DNA of 64,000 nucleotides from Halomonas sp. DQ26W (GCF_003339685.1 NZ_QPKI01000015.1:26436-90435); one strand, 5' to 3'; counted from the stretch's first letter, positions 54,051-61,792 are shown. Notes: generated by a model not told the origin, from the sequence alone. Program-made: numbers and translations.

Positions 54051-56512
54051 GCAAGCGCAGCAAGAACCACGACGACGCCACCCCGGACCTGTTCGCCGAT
54101 CTCGGCGAGGAATCAGGCGCCGATAACGAAGTCGGTATTGGCAACGAAGCAGGCATTAGCGACGCACCAGGCAAGAGCGAACCCACCAGGCCGGAAACGC
54201 CCAAGGCCGCGCTCAACGACACCCAGGCGCTGTTCGCCCTGCTCGACCGCTGGGTGGAGCGCGGCTGGCTGCGCGCGCTGGACCGGGCGCTCGCCAGCTT
54301 CTTCCAGCGCGAGGTGAGCGACGCCCCTCCCCTGCTGCTGCTCGCAGCCGCCCTTGCCAGCCACCAGCTCGGCCGCGGCCACGTGTGCCTCGACCTCGCC
54401 CAGACCCTGGCCGCCCCCGACCTGGCACTCTCGCTGCCGCCGGAAGGCGACGACCTGAGCGACCCGCCGCCGCTGCCCAGCGACGTGCTGGAAGGGCTCG
54501 AACTCGCCAACTGGCGCGACGCCCTGAACCATCCCGCCCTGGTGGCGGACGGTAGTGGCCCAGGCTCAATCCCAGGCAATACGCCGCTGGTGCGCAGCGC
54601 GCGCGACGATAACGTGCGGCTCTACCTGCGCCGCTACTGGCAGTACGAGCAGCATATCCGCCACCACATCTCAGCAAGACTGGGCACAATCGGCGACGCC
54701 TTACCCTCCAGCACAAGCGACGATGTCCTACCCTCCAACACAAGCGATAAAATCTGTAGGAGGAAGCTTCAGCTCACGACTGGCGCCGCCAGGCGCCCCG
54801 ATACAGCCACCGACACTAACCGCTTCGCCACTGCTCTTGATTCCCTCTTCCCCAGCAGCGTGGACATCGACTGGCAAAAAATCGCCTGTGCCCTCGCCGC
54901 CCAGGCCCACTTCGCCGTCATCACCGGCGGCCCCGGCACCGGCAAGACCACCACCGTGGTTAAATTGCTCGCCCTGCTCCAGGCGCTAGCCCTGGGCGAG
55001 CCTGTACAAGCAGGCTCAGGCGCTCCGCGCCCGCTGCGCATTCGCCTGGCCGCCCCCACCGGCAAGGCCGCCGCGCGGCTCAACGAATCCATCGCCAAGC
55101 AGGTGCAGGGGCTTTCGCTGGTGGAACTGGCCGCCGCCGTGGGCCAACAGGGTGTGGACATCTCAACCCTGCGCGACAGCATCTCGACGGAAGTGACCAC
55201 GCTGCATCGCCTGCTGGGCTCGCGGCCGGACACGCGCCACTTCCGCCACCACGCCGGCAACCCGCTGGCGCTGGACGCCCTGGTGATCGACGAAGCCTCG
55301 ATGGTGGATATCGAGATGATGGCCGCCGTGCTCACCGCCCTGCCGCCCAGGGCGCGGCTGATCCTGCTCGGCGACAAGGACCAGCTCGCCTCGGTGGAAG
55401 CCGGCGCCGTGCTCGGCGACCTGTGCCAGCGCGCCGAAGGCGGCCACTACACCCCGGCCACCTGCGACTGGCTGGAGCGGGTGGTCGGCACGCCGATTCC
55501 TGAACGGTACCGGGACGCAGGCGGCCAGCCGCTGGACCAGGCCATTGCCATGCTGCGGGTAAGCCATCGCTTCGACGCGAAAAGCGGCATCGGCCAGCTC
55601 GCCGAAGCTGTCAACCGCCCGCTTGGTCCCGAACATGATCAGAAGGCAAAGAAACGCGCCGTGCGCGAGATATTTCAGCAGGGCTACGCCGATATCGCCC
55701 GCCTCGCCCTGACGGACGCCGACGACCCGGCGCTGGATCGCCTGGTAGTGAACGGCAACCCGGCCGGCTTCACCAACAGCGGCGAAGGCCGCCACGACCG
55801 CCATGGCGAGCCCATCGAGCCGCCGGTCGGCTACGGCCACTACCTTGAAGTAATGAAATCAGCGCGCCCCGCGCAGCCCTTCTTCGGCGAAGGCGAAGCG
55901 CGCCAGCCCTATGACGACTGGGCCCGCCAGGTACTCGCCGCCCATGGCCACTTCCAGTTACTGTGCGCCCTCAGGAAAGGCACCTGGGGCATTGAAGGAC
56001 TGAACCCGCGCATCGGTCGCTCGCTGCGCCGCGCCGGCTGGCTCAAGGCCAGCGACCTGGAGTTGGAACAGGGCTGGTTCGAAGGCCGCCCGGTGCTCGT
56101 CACCCGCAACGACTATGGCCTGGGGCTGATGAATGGCGATATCGGCATCACTCTCGCCGTACCCGAGGCCCGCAGTAACACCGAAACGCCCGGTCGTACG
56201 CTGCTGCGCGTCGCCTTCCCGGCAAGCGATGGCAGCGGCGACATCAAGTGGGTGCTGCCCAGCCGCCTGCAGGCGGTGGAAACCGTCTTCGCCATGACCG
56301 TACACAAATCCCAGGGCTCGGAATTCACCCACACCGCCCTGCTGCTCCCCGACGCCCCCAACCCCATCCTCACCCGCGAGCTGGTCTACACCGGCATCAC
56401 CCGCGCAAGGGACTGGCTCACGCTGGTGGAGACGGGCCGCGGGATGCTGGATGAGGCGGTGACAAGGGCGGTGGTTAGGGTGAGTGGGTTGGGAGGCTTA
56501 AGACAGGCATGA
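54047..56512 (+). CDS. recD: Exodeoxyribonuclease V subunit RecD (5'-3' helicase)
   Basis: 821 residues, much longer than E. coli RecD (608). Walker A is ITGGPGTGKTTTVVKLL (about 290-306). VIDEASMVDIEMMAA (motif II), LLGDKDQLASVEAGAVLGDL and the late motif TVHKSQGSEFTHTALLLP are clear SF1B helicase marks. Part of the extra length lies between the N-terminal domain and the helicase: residues about 219-251 come from a 9-residue tandem repeat and a REP-like element. Other extra sequence is around 60-200 and 480-590. The ATG overlaps the recB stop. It completes the recC-recB-recD operon. Confidence 0.95.
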   Translation: MSKRSKNHDDATPDLFADLGEESGADNEVGIGNEAGISDAPGKSEPTRPETPKAALNDTQALFALLDRWVERGWLRALDRALASFFQREVSDAPPLLLLAAALASHQLGRGHVCLDLAQTLAAPDLALSLPPEGDDLSDPPPLPSDVLEGLELANWRDALNHPALVADGSGPGSIPGNTPLVRSARDDNVRLYLRRYWQYEQHIRHHISARLGTIGDALPSSTSDDVLPSNTSDKICRRKLQLTTGAARRPDTATDTNRFATALDSLFPSSVDIDWQKIACALAAQAHFAVITGGPGTGKTTTVVKLLALLQALALGEPVQAGSGAPRPLRIRLAAPTGKAAARLNESIAKQVQGLSLVELAAAVGQQGVDISTLRDSISTEVTTLHRLLGSRPDTRHFRHHAGNPLALDALVIDEASMVDIEMMAAVLTALPPRARLILLGDKDQLASVEAGAVLGDLCQRAEGGHYTPATCDWLERVVGTPIPERYRDAGGQPLDQAIAMLRVSHRFDAKSGIGQLAEAVNRPLGPEHDQKAKKRAVREIFQQGYADIARLALTDADDPALDRLVVNGNPAGFTNSGEGRHDRHGEPIEPPVGYGHYLEVMKSARPAQPFFGEGEARQPYDDWARQVLAAHGHFQLLCALRKGTWGIEGLNPRIGRSLRRAGWLKASDLELEQGWFEGRPVLVTRNDYGLGLMNGDIGITLAVPEARSNTETPGRTLLRVAFPASDGSGDIKWVLPSRLQAVETVFAMTVHKSQGSEFTHTALLLPDAPNPILTRELVYTGITRARDWLTLVETGRGMLDEAVTRAVVRVSGLGGLRQA
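54702..54747 (+). repeat. 27-bp in-frame tandem repeat in recD
   Basis: TACCCTCCAGCACAAGCGA (54702-54720) recurs with one change at 54729-54747, a period of 27 bp. It encodes two 9-residue units, LPSSTSDDV and LPSNTSDKI, inside RecD. The lower GC than the flanks suggests foreign or recently expanded sequence. Confidence 0.8.
54754..54798 (+). repeat. REP-like element in frame in recD
   Basis: Starts with CTGTAGGAG, followed by an AGCTTCAGCT mini-hairpin and a GGCGCC-GCCA-GGCGCC segment. The GTAG-headed hairpin layout recalls RAYT-associated REP sequences of pseudomonads and relatives. The stem is eroded, so this may be an old copy. The reading frame is kept. Confidence 0.45.
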
Positions 56513-56594
56513 TTAGCGCCATAATCATGATTTTGCCGCTCCGCGCACCATCGCCCCGCCATGGGCCAGCCGGTTGGCGCATCCTGGCTTGTGA

Positions 56595-56609
56595 TACTAA
56601 AATATAGTA
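56595..56609. promoter_or_regulatory. Candidate operator upstream of hicA
   Basis: TACTA-AAATA-TAGTA is an inverted repeat 10 bp before the hicA ATG, in an AT-rich gap after recD. It contains TATAGT, a plausible -10. The position fits autorepression by HicB, but no -35 or ribosome site is clear. Confidence 0.35.
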
Positions 56610-56619
56610 CCGTTTGAGC

Positions 56620-56874
56620 ATGAAACGAAAACACGCCAAGACGCTGGCCGCCATCTTCAGCCGACCCACGCCGGGATCGATCCCCTGGAGCGACATCGAA
56701 TCGCTGTTTAGGGCGCTGGGCGCTGACATCCAGGAGCGGGAGGGCTCGCGTATCGCCGTGGTGCTGTTTGGCGAGGTGCGTGTGTTCCATCGGCCCCACC
56801 CTTCACCGGATACCGATAAGGGCGCGGTGGCCAGCATCCGCAAGTGGTTGGAAGAGAACGGAGAGACACCGTGA
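56620..56874 (+). CDS. hicA: HicA-like mRNA interferase toxin
   Basis: 84 residues. The small dsRBD-like HicA fold is suggested by AKTLAAIFSRPTPGSIPWSDIE, then REGSRIAVVLFGEVRVFHRPH, where the family has a substrate His after Gly-Ser. It should cleave mRNA when free of HicB. An in-frame TTG at 56614 is less likely than the ATG. The stop overlaps the hicB start by 4 nt (GTGA), as in many hicAB pairs. Confidence 0.85.
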   Translation: MKRKHAKTLAAIFSRPTPGSIPWSDIESLFRALGADIQEREGSRIAVVLFGEVRVFHRPHPSPDTDKGAVASIRKWLEENGETP

Positions 56875-57233
56875 ACAACATCATGATCATCGATGGCTAT
56901 CGCGCCGTCATTCAGTACGACCCGGATATCGAGCTGTTCCGCGGCGAGTTCACCGGACTGAACGGCGGTGCCGACTTCTACGCCGACAGCGTGGCCAAGC
57001 TGCGTGAGGAAGGCCAGGTGTCGCTGCGGGTCTTCCTCGAGGAATGCCGGGAGCGTGGCATCGAGCCCACCAAGTCCTATTCCGGCAAGTTCCAGGTGCG
57101 CCTGCCTGAGGAGCTGCACAAAAGCGCCGTCGATGCCGCCATGGCCAAGGGGCAGAGCCTCAATCAGTTCGTGGCCACCGCCATCGAGCACGAACTCTCG
57201 GTCGACAATAGTTACTCGACCGCATCAAGATAG
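56871..57233 (+). CDS. hicB: HicB-like antitoxin
   Basis: 120 residues. The N-terminal partial RNase-H-like HicB domain (about 5-60: YRAVIQYDPDIELFRGEFTG) precedes a ribbon-helix-helix (about 82-115: GKFQVRLPEELHKSAVDAAM, SLNQFVATAIEHEL). It blocks HicA and probably represses the operon through the upstream inverted repeat. GTG at 56871 is chosen for the overlap with hicA and GAGAG upstream; ATG at 56883 is an alternative. The last residues NSYSTASR overlap an out-of-frame antitoxin remnant. Confidence 0.88.
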   Translation: MNNIMIIDGYRAVIQYDPDIELFRGEFTGLNGGADFYADSVAKLREEGQVSLRVFLEECRERGIEPTKSYSGKFQVRLPEELHKSAVDAAMAKGQSLNQFVATAIEHELSVDNSYSTASR

Positions 57234-57319
57234 AAGCCAACAAGCGCGACATGCCCTATCAATCCTTGATCAAGGCCTGGCTTGCGGATGATGTCAACGA
57301 GAGCCGCAGGAGCGGGTAA
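57215..57319 (+). pseudogene. C-terminal remnant of a CopG/BrnA-like antitoxin
   Basis: Thirty-four codons and a TAA read LDRIKIEANKRDMPYQS and onwards to AWLADDVNESRRSG. This is the typical C-terminal part of a ribbon-helix-helix antitoxin of the CopG/BrnA kind. The frame overlaps the 3' end of hicB in another phase and has no start codon of its own with support. A full second toxin-antitoxin pair probably once lay here and was lost except for this tail. Confidence 0.6.
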
Positions 57320-57361
57320 GGGCAGGCCTTCGACCATGGCGGGATCAAATATTTCTATGGT

Positions 57362-57380
57362 GAGTGGCCAGCGGCCACTC
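57362..57380. terminator. Perfect hairpin after the hicAB region
   Basis: GAGTGGCC (57362-57369 when counted from G) pairs perfectly with GGCCACTC (57373-57380) around AGC. It is AT-flanked on the left. It is placed to end hicAB transcription; the U-tract is weak. Confidence 0.5.
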
Positions 57381-57451
57381 CCACATACGCCATGCGGTTT
57401 CTCCTGCGCTTCACTCTATCGCCCTTCTTGTGTGTGTTGGACGTTGACCGT

Positions 57452-57649
57452 TTAGCGGGCAAACCCGGAAAACCTGGGCAACTCATCGGCAAGCTCGAAC
57501 CACTCGGCCTTGGCCGAGACCCAGGCGTGGTAGCGCTTGCTCGGCGATACGGGCGTATCCAGGGTGCCCAGCCGCAGCCGCTTGGCTTCGGGCCGGTCGT
57601 CTCGGGCGCTGTAGAGCGGACTGCCGCACAGGCAGCTTCCCTTGAGCAT
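57452..57649 (-). pseudogene. GFA-family (glutathione-dependent formaldehyde-activating-like) gene with internal deletion
   Basis: Sixty-five residues remain. The first nine (MLKGSCLCG) are the normal GFA N-terminus with its first zinc cysteines. They run straight into SPLYSARDD and LRLGTLDTP...HAWVSAKAEWF, the C-terminal half that normally follows the second CGS motif. About half of the usual 120-140 residues, including the central CxxC, are missing. An in-frame deletion between the two similar Cys-Gly motifs explains this. The product should not bind metal or act normally. Confidence 0.7.
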
Positions 57650-57801
57650 CGGCCTCTTCTCCCCGGTGGCTTTCGCTTACGATACCCGTTTCGGTATCGA
57701 GCGCTACTTTCGCGGTGAATGCCGATGCCCTTGCCCCCTGTCGACGTCGGTGTCATCGTCAAACGGTCACCATCAGCCGCCTGACCGCAAGGAGCATTAT
57801 C

Positions 57802-58134
57802 GTGTTCATCGCCATGAACCGTTTTCGGGTCAACCCCGAGAGAGTGGAGGAGTTCGAGCAGATCTGGCTGGAGCGGGAGAGCCACCTGCAAGGCCTGCCC
57901 GGTTTCGTCGAGTTCCATATGCTGCGCGGCCCCGAGAAGGAGGACCACGTGCTCTACGCCTCTCACACCATCTGGCGCTCGCGCGAGGACTTCGAGGCCT
58001 GGACGCACTCCGAGGCGTTCCGCGCAGCACACGCCAACGCCGGTCAGAGCAAGCGCGAGGGGCTCTACCTGGGCCCGCCGAACTTCGAAGGGTTCGAGGT
58101 TATCCAGACGGTCGGCAACGCGAGCGATGCCTGA
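57802..58134 (+). CDS. Antibiotic biosynthesis monooxygenase (ABM) domain protein, HmoA/IsdG-like
   Basis: 110 residues starting MFIAMNRFRVNPERVEEFEQ, a typical start for this family. The ferredoxin-like ABM fold is shown by FVEFHMLRGPE and YASHTIWRSREDFEAWTHSE. Relatives degrade haem or oxidise small aromatics. AAGGAG at 57789-57794 is 7 bp from the GTG at 57802, which fixes that start over the internal ATG. It precedes mtnN by 21 bp, so the two may be co-transcribed. Confidence 0.88.
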   Translation: MFIAMNRFRVNPERVEEFEQIWLERESHLQGLPGFVEFHMLRGPEKEDHVLYASHTIWRSREDFEAWTHSEAFRAAHANAGQSKREGLYLGPPNFEGFEVIQTVGNASDA

Positions 58135-58155
58135 GGCACAGATGAGGATCGAAGC

Positions 58156-58809
58156 ATGAGCACGGCTCAGCACACGCCGCCACTGACGCAACTGGGCGGC
58201 CACAACGTCCTCTTCGCGATGGCTGCCGACGCCGAATACGGCCCGCATCTCAAGCAGCGTTTTACCTCGTTCATGACCGGCGTTGGCCCTGTCGAGGCGG
58301 CCGTCGAGCTTACCACTGCCCTTGCCGCCCTGGCACTGCACAGCCGCCTGCCGGATCTGGTGGTGTCGCTGGGCTCGGCGGGCAGCCGGGTGCTGGAGCA
58401 GGCCGAGATCTATCAGGCGACTTCTGTGTCCTACCGCGACATGGACGCCACGCCGCTGGGCTTCGAGAAGGGCGCCACGCCCTTTCTCGACCTGCCGGCG
58501 ACCCTTCCGCTGCCGCTGCGCATTCCCGGCATTCGCGAGGCCACGCTCTCGACCGGCGCCAATATCGTCTCGGGCTCGGCCTATGACGCCATCGCCGCCG
58601 AGATGGTGGACATGGAGAGCTACGCCTGCCTGCGCGCCTGCATGCGCTTCGACGTGCCGCTGGTCGTGCTGCGCGGCATTTCGGACGGCAAGGCGGAGCT
58701 GCATCACGTCGACGACTGGACGGAGTATCTGCATGTCATCGACGAGAAGCTGGCCGCCGCCGTCGACCGCCTCGGCGAGGCGATAGCCGAGGGCCTGTTG
58801 GCGCGCTGA
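58156..58809 (+). CDS. mtnN: 5'-methylthioadenosine/S-adenosylhomocysteine nucleosidase
   Basis: 217 residues of the PNP/UDP phosphorylase superfamily. VSLGSAGSRVLEQAEIY, the ribose-binding VDMESYA and the catalytic Asp in LRGISDGKAE match MTAN. It removes adenine from methylthioadenosine and SAH, recycling products of SAM use. An unusually short N-terminus lacks part of the usual GAMEEE motif, reading FAMAADAEYGP instead. The last 26 bp recur behind sodC, so its 3' end marks one side of an insertion or duplication. Confidence 0.88.
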   Translation: MSTAQHTPPLTQLGGHNVLFAMAADAEYGPHLKQRFTSFMTGVGPVEAAVELTTALAALALHSRLPDLVVSLGSAGSRVLEQAEIYQATSVSYRDMDATPLGFEKGATPFLDLPATLPLPLRIPGIREATLSTGANIVSGSAYDAIAAEMVDMESYACLRACMRFDVPLVVLRGISDGKAELHHVDDWTEYLHVIDEKLAAAVDRLGEAIAEGLLAR

Positions 58810-58811
58810 CG
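58786..58811 (+). repeat. 26-bp direct repeat, left copy (3' end of mtnN)
   Basis: The sequence GCCGAGGGCCTGTTG continuing GCGCGCTGACG is identical to 59481-59506. It encodes the end of MtnN (AEGLLAR and stop). The pair brackets sodC. Confidence 0.9.
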
Positions 58812-58818
58812 GCTGGAG

Positions 58819-59358
58819 TCAGTCTGCCTGCACGACCCCGCAGGCAACACGATCGCCGGCGCCGCCGATGGGCTGACTCATGTGGTCATCGGGGTTTTCG
58901 TGGATGACCAGCGCGCTGCCGTCATCATCGAGCATGTTGCCACCGACGCTACCGTCGAGGCTTGCCCGTTCATTGAACATTTCCACCATCGCGCTGCCGT
59001 CGCTGTGGACATAGAAGTTGGGCAGGTCGCCGGCATCCGGGCCTTCTGGATTGAGGAAACCATGCTCTGAGTCATCGGGATTGAGGTGGCCACCCGAGGC
59101 CTGGAACCCCTCCTCGTGATCCTCGCAAGTACCGACGCTATGGATGTGAATGGCCTTCCAGCCCTCGTCCAGGCCATCGATGCTGAAGTTGATCAGCACC
59201 CCGGCCGGGCCCTGATTGATCGTGCCTTCCCCCACCACCTCACCGTCGTTATCGATGAATTCAACGCTGGCCGTCGGGCCGTTGCCCTCCTCGGCCATGC
59301 TCGAAAGGGAAAAAGCCCCGAGTGCCAAACCAATCATTACTGCATGTCCCTTTTTCAT
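58819..59358 (-). CDS. sodC: Copper/zinc superoxide dismutase, exported
   Basis: 179 residues with signal peptide (1 to about 22, ending SSMA). Metal ligands are His71 and His73 (AIHIHSVG), His91 (GGHLNP) and His153 (VIHENP). Cys78 and Cys173 can form the conserved disulfide. It dismutes superoxide in the periplasm. The start at 59358 has GGAGG at 59364-59368; an ATG 12 bp upstream is possible. The gene is flanked by 26-bp direct repeats and is on the opposite strand to mtnN, so it probably arrived as a cassette. Confidence 0.94.
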   Translation of the reverse strand: MKKGHAVMIGLALGAFSLSSMAEEGNGPTASVEFIDNDGEVVGEGTINQGPAGVLINFSIDGLDEGWKAIHIHSVGTCEDHEEGFQASGGHLNPDDSEHGFLNPEGPDAGDLPNFYVHSDGSAMVEMFNERASLDGSVGGNMLDDDGSALVIHENPDDHMSQPIGGAGDRVACGVVQAD

Positions 59359-59480
59359 CAAATCCTCCATATAGATTGAACGACCCTTGTTGGCCCCCCC
59401 AGCATAGTATGCAGACAGCAAATTACGACCTGGGGATGGTAAGGTGCGTGAAATCCCACCCAATTTCGCTGGAGGCGCTT

Positions 59481-59506
59481 GCCGAGGGCCTGTTGGCGCG
59501 CTGACG
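59481..59506 (+). repeat. 26-bp direct repeat, right copy (remnant of mtnN 3' end)
   Basis: Identical to 58786-58811, with a further partial match (GAGGCG) just upstream. Here it belongs to no gene; in frame it reads as an mtnN tail. The distance between copies is 695 bp. Confidence 0.9.
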
Positions 59507-59521
59507 CTCGGGGTTGCCGGA

Positions 59522-59863
59522 TCAGGGAGTGTTCGACACGGCTTCGCCACCTTCCGGGCCGTAGAAGAACACCCAAGTGGCGAAGTCATCGGTGAAGTCT
59601 TCGAAGCGGTGGACGACGCCCGCTGGCACAAACAGTACCTCACCGGCCTCGAAGGGCTGCCGGGTGTCTCCGTTGACGAAATGGCCCGAGCCGGAGATGA
59701 CGACGTACACCTCGTCTCGGGTATGGGGCATTTGGCGATCCACACCTTCCGGCTTGTAGACCTCGACCTGGAGCGAGCCGTGTCGGAATACCTCGGCAAA
59801 GGGCGCACCGTTATTGTCCTGCAGCGTCTTCAATGCCGCCGATGGGATCAGGCGCCCCATCAT
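59522..59863 (-). CDS. Cupin domain protein
   Basis: 113 residues forming a single small cupin barrel. Motif 1 is MPHTRDEVYVVISGSGHFVNGD and motif 2 FEAGEVLFVPAGVVHRF; His and Glu residues there could bind a metal. Such proteins bind or isomerise small ligands, with sugar or hydroxy-acid substrates common, but none can be named. It lies 18 bp downstream of the Fic gene on the same strand and may be co-transcribed. Confidence 0.85.
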   Translation of the reverse strand: MMGRLIPSAALKTLQDNNGAPFAEVFRHGSLQVEVYKPEGVDRQMPHTRDEVYVVISGSGHFVNGDTRQPFEAGEVLFVPAGVVHRFEDFTDDFATWVFFYGPEGGEAVSNTP

Positions 59864-59881
59864 GGTCTCTCCTCAGTAGGT

Positions 59882-61066
59882 TTAAAGGTCTATGTCCGCC
59901 CCCAGGGCAGGCGGCAGGCCGGAGCCCACCACTCGGTAGCGCGTGCTTCGCCCTCCCCCCGGCAGTTTCTCCAAGCAACCCTTGGCCAGTAGATCGGAAA
60001 GATGGCGGGTCGCAGTGGCCTTGCTGACCTTGGCGAACTTTTGGTACTGGGCAGCACTGATGCCACCTTCGAAACCATTCTCGAAGTTCTGTTCTCCCCC
60101 ATCCAGCAACCGATTGAGCACCTTGATCTGCTCCGGCAACAGGCCAGCCTCGGCGAAGCGCTGCCAGAAGCGTGTTTTGGCCAGGGTACGCTCGATGCCG
60201 GCTTGGGCATCCGCCAAAGTCTGCACCAGGATATCGAGAAACCAGACCAGCCAGTCGCTGAGATCCGTTGAGCCGCGATGGCTGGCTTCGAGCACCCGGT
60301 AGTAGTCCTGGCGCTCGGCCAGGATTGCGGCGGACATGGTATAGAGGCGAATGCTTTGTTGGTCTGTCTGGGCCAAGGCCCGATCGGCAATGGCACGGGC
60401 CAGACGACCGTTACCGTCCTCGAAGGGATGCAGGGTGACGAACCAGAAGTGAGCGATACCGGCACGCAGCAAGGGGTCCAGGGCTGGATCGTGGCGGCTC
60501 GCCTCGAACCACGCCAGGAAGGCGCCCATTTCGTTCTCCAGCACCTGGCGAGGCGGGGCCTCGAAATGCACCTTCGGCTTGTCGAGACGGCCAGAGACAA
60601 CCTGCATCGGCTCCTCGCCCCGCCACTCGCCTACCCGCAGCTTGACCAACGAGGCATCGGCATCAGGGAATAGCCAACGATGCCACTGGAAGAGCCGCTC
60701 GCGGGTCAGTGCCGTATCCGGCGAGCCGATGGCATCCATCATCATGTCGGCCAGGCCTTCCGAACGCGATGAAACAGCCGTCGCCACACCCTCCACACCG
60801 AGGCGTCGTGCCAGGGAGGAGCGTACCGAGGCGGCATTCAAGCGTTCTCCTTCGATGGCCGAAGAGGTAATGATGTTCTGCAACAGCGTATCCAGCGTTA
60901 CAGCCGGATCATCGTCGGCCGGGAGGGAATCTACCCTGCCCAGCAGCATCCCGAGAGATCGCCACGCTTCCTGAAGGCGAGGCTGTATCACGGCGGCCCG
61001 CCACTGAAAAGTGGGCCAGTCGGGCTGCTGCCAGATCCAGGTCGGCCGCGTCGTGGAAGCATTCAT
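59882..61066 (-). CDS. Fic family protein with DUF4172 N-terminal domain and winged-helix C-terminus
   Basis: 394 residues. An N-terminal DUF4172-like region (about 5-95) carries the inhibitory helix motif Ser68-x3-Glu72-Gly73 (SSAIEGE), which makes this a class II Fic protein. The active-site loop HPFEDGNGR (213-221) is intact, predicting AMP transfer to protein hydroxyls. A winged helix lies at about 330-385 (KVSKATATRHLSDLLAKGCL). Upstream are four inverted half-sites that it could bind to regulate itself. No separate antitoxin gene is needed because the inhibitory helix is within the protein. Confidence 0.93.
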   Translation of the reverse strand: MNASTTRPTWIWQQPDWPTFQWRAAVIQPRLQEAWRSLGMLLGRVDSLPADDDPAVTLDTLLQNIITSSAIEGERLNAASVRSSLARRLGVEGVATAVSSRSEGLADMMMDAIGSPDTALTRERLFQWHRWLFPDADASLVKLRVGEWRGEEPMQVVSGRLDKPKVHFEAPPRQVLENEMGAFLAWFEASRHDPALDPLLRAGIAHFWFVTLHPFEDGNGRLARAIADRALAQTDQQSIRLYTMSAAILAERQDYYRVLEASHRGSTDLSDWLVWFLDILVQTLADAQAGIERTLAKTRFWQRFAEAGLLPEQIKVLNRLLDGGEQNFENGFEGGISAAQYQKFAKVSKATATRHLSDLLAKGCLEKLPGGGRSTRYRVVGSGLPPALGADIDL

Positions 61067-61086
61067 CGCGATACCTGAGTGTTCGG

Positions 61087-61149
61087 TGAGCCGAATAACC
61101 GAATTATTCGGCTCATTATATGAGCCGAATTTTCAGCCGATTCGGCTCA
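61087..61149. promoter_or_regulatory. Array of four inverted TGAGCCGAAT half-sites upstream of fic
   Basis: TGAGCCGAATAA (61087-61098) is perfectly inverted at 61104-61115 around 5 bp. TGAGCCGAAT (61121-61130) is inverted at 61140-61149 around 9 bp. The first pair starts 20 bp upstream of the fic ATG, so a bound protein would block transcription or translation start. The remaining spacer to about 61366 shows nothing I can assign. Confidence 0.65.
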
Positions 61150-61366
61150 CGGGTCAAGCGAGGCCATTTGCCGGAGTTGTCAGGACAAGGACCGCTTCCA
61201 CCGACCGTCGCCGCGAGCGCGGCCTCGGCTTGCACCGCCCGAACCTCACCGCCAGCCACTCGCCGTGAACATCTGGTACCGACGCTTCGCTCTCTTGCTG
61301 GCTCGGCCACGGACAAGCGCTGCGCTGTGAGTAGAGCTGAAAGTGATAAGCAATATCAGAAATTAC

Positions 61367-61792
61367 TTATTCTTTAAGCGAGGGTGATGATGTTCTCGAC
61401 TCTAGTTCTGCTGTAATTTTTTCGCGGTCACTTTTACTTAACATCCCAAGATAAAGCGTGTGATTATTGATCTCTCCCTTGCGCCTATACTGGATAGAGA
61501 GCTTGGCACTCCCGTTTTTTTCCATGCACTCAATATTCGAGTAATGGAACCGATGGGTGGATGAAATAGGCGTCTTTTGCATTTCTAAAAAATCTTCGTA
61601 AAATTTGTATGCACGGTGAAAGTGATTAAGAAGTCCAAACACTATTGCGATAGCGCCAATCACGATAAGAAAGAATCGCATCTCTGCCGACATGGCAGAC
61701 ATCAGCAGTGCGTAAATAATCAAAACCACGCTGCCGACTGGTTGGATATATCGATCGATAGACTTGGCTTTGTATGAACTAATAATTTCCAT
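61367..61792 (-). CDS. Small AT-rich membrane protein of unknown function
   Basis: 141 residues. Two or three membrane helices lie near the N-terminus (about 16-57: VGSVVLIIYALLMSAM, MRFFLIVIGAIAIVFGLL). The rest is soluble, with FYEDFLEMQKTPISS and a C-terminal SKSDREKITAELESR. The base composition is clearly lower in GC than the rest of the window, a sign of recent transfer. AGGTGG precedes the chosen ATG; the frame is open to 62083 through a degenerate region. It lies downstream of a Tle1-like gene, so an immunity role is conceivable but unproven. Confidence 0.55.
   Translation of the reverse strand: MEIISSYKAKSIDRYIQPVGSVVLIIYALLMSAMSAEMRFFLIVIGAIAIVFGLLNHFHRAYKFYEDFLEMQKTPISSTHRFHYSNIECMEKNGSAKLSIQYRRKGEINNHTLYLGMLSKSDREKITAELESRTSSPSLKE

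Noticed and set aside
59322..59504. Short plus-strand frame ending in the MtnN-like AEGLLAR tail.
   Set aside because: Only the final residues match MtnN, through the 26-bp direct repeat; the rest is sodC promoter DNA.
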